A stretch of DNA of 64,000 bases from Rotaria sordida. Lineage: Eukaryota; Rotifera; Eurotatoria; Philodinida; Philodinidae. Below the pieces are notes generated by a model. It made no database searches, was not told the origin of the DNA, and worked only from the letters and a program-made list of their open reading frames with translations. Positions 59,101-64,000 of this stretch are shown here, piece by piece (position 1 is the stretch's first letter; the number at the start of each line of letters is the position of its first letter). A program made the position numbers and the translations under genes. The stretch lies in contig CAJNOL010000630.1 of assembly GCA_905250125.1 (NCBI GenBank), forward strand, positions 53,229-117,228. The letters run 5' to 3'.

Positions 59101-61660
59101 GCTTCCTGTTCTGCTGATGGTACAGTAAAAATATGGCATGAAAAAATTACGTTTGTATTGGTTTTTTTTTTAAATAAATCCATTAGACAAATTTTCAGTA
59201 TTATTTTAGTGAATGTTTAATGAGATTTGATTTATGTACAAGTTTACAAGATATTGCTTGGTCACCTTATACATCTACTATGTTTACTATAGCTGGAGCA
59301 GATGGCAAAGTTTATATATTTGATATTCATTCAAATAAACTTGAACCAATTTGTGAACAACTATTAGCAAATGAATCAGGAAAAACATGTACAAAAATTG
59401 CTTTTAATCCTATTCATCCAATTCTATTAGTTGGTGATCAAACGTAAGTTTTAGAATAAATATCACTTGATTACGTTATATTTGACATTTATGTTCACAA
59501 GAGAACTACTCCAACTGCCGCCCGCCGCTTGAGTTCATATTAGACTTACAGGTAGGTTTCAATGAAAATAGCAAAAACCTAACCGAGTTCATTCCTATGA
59601 GTCTTTGTCATCAAATTATGACCGATTTTGTAGATAGTTCCTAAAAAATCAAATGACAGAATTTCAATCTAAAATTGTGCCTACAGATAGATTCTAATGA
59701 CTCTTAGAACATCCTAAAAGTTTTAACCGAAAAGAATCTTCCTTCGTCAAGATATTGAATTTCCAACAATATCCCTTTGTCACAAAAATCGATTTGACTT
59801 GAAAATTTAATAATTCAACGAAGGAACATTCTTTTCAAGTGAAACTTTCTGAATATTCTAAATGTGATTGGATCTATCTATAGACAAAATTTTAGATTAA
59901 GATTTTGTCATTTGATTTTTTAGGAACTATCCACTAAACCAGTCATAACTCGACGCTTAAAGCTAATAGGAGCGAACTTTTGTAGGTTTTTGCTATTCTC
60001 ATTGAGACTTGTATGTGAGTCCAATATGAAGTCAAATGGTGAGTGTCACTTGTAGTAGTTCCTTTGCCAGTTTCCTGTATTTATGGAAAACTTCGGATAT
60101 TTCTTATTTTGACATAGATAGAGCATGAATTGTTCTATCGAACTATACAGTATCCATTTTATTTATTTTGTATCTCGTCCGAAAATTCGATAAACTCCGA
60201 GAAATGGTGAAATGAAACTTTGGTGTGCTCATATTTCATTGAAATTGAATTCGTTAAACATGAAAATTACTTTAGATGAAAGAGATTCATCAAACTAGAA
60301 CGTGTAGAAAATATGAAACAAGACATAGTTGAAATTAAGAAGAAAATTAAGGAATAAATCGAGACGGTAACAGCAGAAACATCAGTCTTCAAGTCTGCTG
60401 TTGTCCTCTTGGAATAAACCCAATGAAGAATATATAGTTCGATAGAGAAATGAACGATCGATTATTCTGTATATGAATAAAAATTTCCATTATTCCAGTG
60501 ATTTTAGCTATCGAAAAACTGAACCGCAAAGCGATCCTAAAATCGCAATGTAATTTTTGACTGCTTTTCTAAATTTATCCATTTTTTTGGACAAGACATA
60601 AAATAAATCAAATAAAAAATATATGATTCGATAGAATAATTGATGCTCTGTCCAACAATGTCCCAATAAGGAATCTCTGAAGTTTTGTATAAGTACATTA
60701 AACTGAACAAAACTATCAAAAATAATGTAATCATACAATATTCTTATTAATCATTATTATTATTAACAGATGAGTCGAAAGTTTTGAGACAAAATGCTTG
60801 GTTATTTTTGACTCACTTGAAAGTATTTCGGAGGTGTCAAAGGCTATGAGTTATGGTTAGAAAGAAATTTTTCTCGAAAACAATGAGATGATCTATTGAA
60901 CGACCTAAAAAGTAATTCGTACGAAAAATTTCTCCGAACACTTTTGTACTTTCATTATTGCAGCTCGAAATTAAATGTTGATACCTTTATCAATATATCA
61001 ACTTATATAGAGCACAAACTAACTTACAAAATATACCATTGGAGATTTTTTGTTTTCCCACAGGTCACCTCCATTTTCATCGACAGTTGTTTTATGTTGA
61101 CAGAAGCCCTTGATAAATGTTTGTAGTCACACTTAGGTAAAAGCCACAGCTTACTTCAATATAAAATTTTTTCAAGAAGTATCCACTCAATAAAACAATC
61201 GACTTCAATATTTTTTGGCACATTCGGAACAGAACGTATAGGGATTAGAAAAAACCTATCGGTTCATCATTCAATCTAATCTTTTGCGACTTTGAAAAAT
61301 TCCTTCACTACTCTCAAACTTTGACTTTTCGGCAACACTTTTAAGAGACCCAAAAATAAACAAATATTTTGTCTCAAAACTTTTTGCCCATCGTCTATTT
61401 TTCTTTGCTTTATTTTTATTAGTGGTTGGACTATTTGTCTTAAACTTTCACCGAATCTTCGAAAGAAAGCAAAAGTATATTTTTTTGTTTGTAATGTTTT
61501 AAATATAATAGTTTTGCTTTTAAAGATTCGAAAAGGCATTGAATTTGCAGATAATTATGAACGTGAATTTGATAAACTTGCACAAGAATTATCTCGAACA
61601 GTAGCTGGAGATTCAATGAATGATATTCTTATTGATCAAACGAATGATATTGAAGATTAA
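53197..61660 (+). CDS. DNAI1-like paralogue (axonemal dynein intermediate chain)
   Basis: Diverged tandem copy of the gene just upstream. Twenty exons: 53197-53223, 53290-53295, 53343-53405, 53460-53573, 53634-53754, 53806-53901, 55430-55521, 55571-55681, 55727-55828, 55876-55974, 56030-56114, 58061-58219, 58284-58404, 58459-58582, 58636-58813, 58863-59019, 59079-59150, 59210-59443, 61423-61474, 61526-61660; 715 residues. DNAI1 landmarks persist in altered form: [14 protein letters not shown] for [54 protein letters not shown], and [12 protein letters not shown] from a 52-base exon between two repeat-filled introns. The WD propeller spans about 310-650. All exons join in frame, so it looks functional. 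The three introns of 1.5-2 kb carry foldback elements. The 6-base second exon (GATATT) is tentative. It may be a cell-type-specific or sub-functionalised subunit. Confidence 0.88.
53927..55370. repeat. Foldback element, DNAI1-like intron 6
   Basis: A 1.44 kb inverted repeat with arms of about 650-700 bases. The left end (GCATAAGACC, then CYAMTAAGGATTTCTA) matches the reverse complement of the right end at 55370. The block GATCATTATATGATACCC and the following AATAAAATGAG...TTTACTCATTG are shared by both arms, as are inner pairs around 54240-54500 and 54760-55070. It fills the intron 53902-55429 almost exactly. No coding capacity. Confidence 0.9.
56145..58006. repeat. TIR element, long copy (family of 13422-14440), with nested repeats
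   Basis: Left (GTAACTTCTTGGTACGATTA) and right (ACCGATAAGTTGCAATTTAG, inverted) ends match those of the element at 13422-14440 together with about 120 adjoining bases on each side. The interior is larger and composite: 56380-56690 is shared with 37180-37480, and a separate hairpin lies at 57585-57800. The element accounts for nearly all of the intron 56115-58060. Confidence 0.75.
57585..57800. repeat. Hairpin within the long TIR element
   Basis: Imperfect inverted repeat around 57695: the left arm has ACATCGGAAATCGATGGAAC, and the right arm contains the near reverse complement (GTTCTATCGATTTCCGGTGT). Both arms are rich in the word CCGGAA and its inverse, making this one of the least AT-rich spots of the intron. 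Confidence 0.75.
59500..60064. repeat. Foldback element A in DNAI1-like intron 18
   Basis: About 280-base arms. The ends GAACTACTCCAACTG and its inverted partner at 60064 match imperfectly; inner blocks ATTCTCATTG/CAATGAAAAT, the shared AATAGCAAAAACCT, and GGAACTATCC with TTTTTTAGGAAC (against TAGTTCCTAAAAAATCAAAT at 59635) are near identical when inverted. It lies in the same 1.98 kb intron as the next element. Confidence 0.88.
60065..60766 (+). other. Intron sequence between two elements
   Basis: Part of DNAI1-like intron 18. Overlapping minus-strand open frames at 60508-60738 have no supporting features. Nothing else is seen. Confidence 0.45.
60767..61395. repeat. TIR element B in DNAI1-like intron 18 (family shared with 7926-8743)
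   Basis: Inverted ends of about 90 bases: GTCGAAAGTTTTGAGACAAA at the left and a close inverse at 61395 (GGGCAAAAAGTTTTGAGACA when reversed). Ends and subterminal sequence resemble the element in intron 1 of the carrier gene. The TTTTGAGACAAA end is reminiscent of Tc1/mariner-type MITEs, but no transposase or clear TA duplication was established. Confidence 0.75.
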
Positions 61661-61707
61661 ATTTTTTTTTTCTTTTGTTTGTTCTTTTTGTTTTATGTTG
61701 AACTATT

Positions 61708-62298
61708 TTATTTAATTTCAAATTCTTCGATATCCATAATAAGTCGAGCGAGACTACCAAGTATTAAATAAAATCTTTCAAGTGTATTTGAAACTAAATT
61801 TCCAAGATAAATTGTACTTTTATGTATTGGCATGCAATGTATATAATTAAGAAATATTTCAAAATTTTCTTGAATTTGTTTATATAATATTTGAAGAGTA
61901 TTTAAAGGTGAATTACTTAACATATATTCATTTATAATTAAGAGAATTTTTTCTTGAATATTATCTAATTCATATGAAAGATTTTCTTTATATTTAAGAA
62001 TAAGATTATCATTAATTTGAATAGATAATTCTCCACGTGTTTGTCTTAATGCATGAACACGATAGAGTGTTCGTTGAAGTAAAAAACAAGTTGATTGTAA
62101 ATTTTTTTGTATTAATCGAAGTTCATTACATAAATCATATGAAAATGTACATTGATATTGATCTTTTTTTTCAATATCAAATAAATTAATATTATCATTT
62201 GTAAGATTTTTTTGTAATTGATATATAAGTATACTTGTTTTTGTTAGACAAAGAAGATTTTCTGTTTGTCGAAAAAAAATTTTCAATATTGAATTCAT
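61708..62298 (-). CDS. Hypothetical helical protein
   Basis: Single-exon frame of 196 residues from the ATG at 62298. The same frame extends upstream to an ATG at 62370 (220 residues), which would add a hydrophobic segment (ILFFFFLLLVVFLICSYF) that could be a signal anchor but overlaps a poly-A/T tract. The sequence is Leu/Ile/Asn-rich and predicted nearly all alpha-helical, with heptad-like stretches (NIQEKILLIINEYML, LYKQIQENFEIFLNYI) and a final hydrophobic helix (STIYLGNLVSNTLERFYLIL). Codon use fits the real genes of the window. It converges on the DNAI1-like gene: stops are only 48 bases apart. I do not recognise the family. Confidence 0.6.
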   Translation of the reverse strand: MNSILKIFFRQTENLLCLTKTSILIYQLQKNLTNDNINLFDIEKKDQYQCTFSYDLCNELRLIQKNLQSTCFLLQRTLYRVHALRQTRGELSIQINDNLILKYKENLSYELDNIQEKILLIINEYMLSNSPLNTLQILYKQIQENFEIFLNYIHCMPIHKSTIYLGNLVSNTLERFYLILGSLARLIMDIEEFEIK

Positions 62299-62370
62299 TT
62301 TATTATCGAAATATGAACAAATCAAAAAAACAACAAGCAATAAGAAAAAAAAAAAAAGAATATCAGTCAA

Positions 62371-63850
62371 ATTTTTTTTTCTTTATTGAACATGGCGCAT
62401 TAGAAAATAAGTCAACGATTAAATATATACCTGACCATTCAAATAATAGTTAACAGTAAATCGATGATAAATCAATGAAGTATATTTCTCGAATATGTTG
62501 ATTCGACAATGGACAAAATTATTCAAATAATAAAATATCCAATGACATTGATCAAATATGAAAATTGTTATAGTTTTGATTTATTCTGATATATTCTATT
62601 ATTTAGAATAGATTATCCAAAGTCGTTTGATGATATATAATCAATTGTTCAACATATAGATTTAGCGAGTTCCATTGTTTCACCTGCGTTTAAATCTTGA
62701 ATTATTATCTGAATAAGAGGGATGAAAGTTTAATCGATGAAACAATTCTAAGAAAGAAAAAGTGCACTCTATTCGAAAAGATATACTTCCATATAATAGT
62801 AACAAAGGTTTATTGAAATAAATCAGCTTTCATCTTTTTCTCATATATTTAACATAAAGATGCTTTTTCAATTGATTTGTCAATACTCAATGAATATTTC
62901 CTAAGTAAAATGAATAAAAAAGATTTCTTTATTATCAAGTTGATATTTGCAAGCTTTTTTTTTTCTCAATAATACTACTAGCATAAAATATATTCGTCGA
63001 AGATTGAAAAATAAATCTTTGTCTATTTATTCGAGACGAATCATCAACTGTGATTATATATAAATAAAAAACTAATAAAAGTAAAATAATTTTCCGTTGT
63101 AATATCGTTGTCGAATTGATATTGAAATATTATTTTCTGATTAGAATTATGAAATATTCAAGTTGATATATTAATTTTGGTGATTGTCGAACAAATTGGA
63201 TGATAAAATAATCTAATTCAAATATTATTTTATAAATTTCTATATCAATATATTAAGATTGTAATTGAGATATTATTCTATATGATGAAAATAAAAAGAA
63301 TTATTTTCCCATGAAATAAATAAAACAATTTAAATATTTATCTCAATATAATAGTGTTCTACAAATAATTTATTCGAATAATCTTCATTATTTTAAACTA
63401 ATTATGAAAATCTTCTTAAAATGGATAAAATTTATTTATAATTAGGTTCAATTGAACGTAGAGATTATTTATCATATGAATAAGATAAATATGATTATTG
63501 TTCTGATAAATATAATTGAAGTTTAATTTGTAATGATGATCATTTCAACTAAACGGGCATGAGAAGAAAAAAAGAACGATCGAACAAATTCTAAATAAAA
63601 CGTTTTTTTTTAAATTTCAATGCTTGTTGAAGAAATATTGATCGTCAATTAATATAATTGATAGAAAATATTTCTTAGAATTTAGAATTTCCTAATTGAA
63701 TCAATGAAATAAAATCAAACTTCGACAAAAGAAGAGATTTGTTTTTTTCAATAAAATACGTAGTTTTTCAACGGTATTTCTCATTCATTCTAACAAATCC
63801 TACTCTATCAAATGACTTTGAAGATTTGTTTTGTTTTTTAAAGTAAATTG
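62371..63850. other. Gene-poor 3' flank
   Basis: Very A/T-rich. A 46-codon plus-strand frame starting at 62313 (ends 62453) faces away from the hypothetical gene; it is Lys-rich and I do not call it. Nothing else supported. Confidence 0.4.
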
Positions 63851-63978
63851 TTAATGTTCATCTGGAGTTACTTTGAATAGATGTTGATATTGACTCGAAG
63901 GAAAATTTTTCATAGTATAATAAATCATATGCACACCGAATCGTTTTCTATATTTAAATAAATCAGTTGAAATTCTAT
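63851..63978 (-). CDS. Candidate terminal exon of a gene running off the right edge
   Basis: On the minus strand a CTTAG acceptor (63979-63983) precedes an open stretch that ends with TAA at 63851-63853. It encodes about 42 residues including KYRKRFGVHMIYYTMKN and ending LFKVTPDEH. Sequence and codon use look like coding DNA compared with the surrounding A/T-rich DNA. It would be the last exon of a gene beyond base 64000. The product is not recognised. Confidence 0.4.
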
Positions 63979-64000
63979 CTAAGTTTTATATTGATTTTGA

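Noticed and set aside
60277..60357. Exon-like stretch coding a charged peptide ([20 protein letters not shown])
   Set aside because: It does not match the DNAI1 tail, and the real tail exons were found further downstream; stops intervene at the better acceptors.
53902..61422. DNAI1-like gene as a pseudogene truncated at GDQT (stop 59445-59447)
   Set aside because: The apparent stop is read only if the donor after GDQ is ignored. A 52-base exon at 61423-61474 encoding the expected [10 protein letters not shown] tail, and a last exon at 61526-61660, restore the full frame.
62313..62453. Small Lys-rich plus-strand frame (46 codons)
   Set aside because: It begins in a homopolymer-rich spacer, overlaps the possible upstream start of the minus-strand gene, and has no partner exon or recognisable motif.
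1..64000. CRISPR arrays, bacterial operons, ribosome binding sites, origins
   Set aside because: The sequence is intron-containing animal DNA; no such structures were seen.

Overview
The window is animal nuclear DNA: very AT-rich, with genes cut into many short exons by introns that are mostly 45-120 bases long (GT-AG, A/T-rich, pyrimidine-tract acceptors). It encodes axonemal dynein, a tau/MAP-like protein, a Yippee protein, a RhoGAP and a mitochondrial carrier, so the host is a ciliated metazoan. A full-length OPT-family oligopeptide transporter, a family I know from fungi, plants and prokaryotes rather than animals, sits in the middle of these genes. Together with the compact AT-rich gene structure this makes a bdelloid rotifer (Adineta/Rotaria type) my best guess; that is an inference.

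Layout, left to right: (1) repeat-rich 5' flank; (2) ARHGAP1-like RhoGAP with CRAL-TRIO domain, + strand, 5' end not found; (3) mitochondrial glutamate carrier (SLC25A22/18), +; (4) 4.6 kb gene-poor stretch with one orphan candidate exon and a TIR element; (5) a 1451-residue Ser/Pro/acidic low-complexity protein, +, followed after a 1.4 kb gap by a 718-residue protein built of divergent tau/MAP2/MAP4-like repeats, one repeat per exon; the two can be joined in frame into one giant MAP-like gene; (6) a small secreted protein, -; (7) YPEL5, +; (8) a UPF0489/C5orf22 homologue with changed metal-site motifs, +; (9) a NOL8 homologue lacking the RRM, +; (10) a TOMM6-like mitochondrial import subunit, +; (11) the OPT transporter, -, ten exons; (12) an 8 kb gene-poor stretch; (13) two DNAI1 (outer-arm dynein intermediate chain 1) paralogues in tandem, +, both 715 residues but strongly diverged; (14) a small hypothetical protein, -, and an orphan terminal exon at the right edge.

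The second theme is repeats. At least a dozen long imperfect inverted repeats (foldback/MITE-like, 0.2-1.9 kb) lie in introns and intergenic DNA but not in the coding exons I could define. They account for most of the unusually long introns. Three families have two or more copies inside this window, and one palindrome has two 105-base arms that are nearly identical.

Exon coordinates were worked out by hand from splice sites, reading phase and homology remembered for the families named; every multi-exon model given as complete closes in frame to a stop codon. No database search was run.
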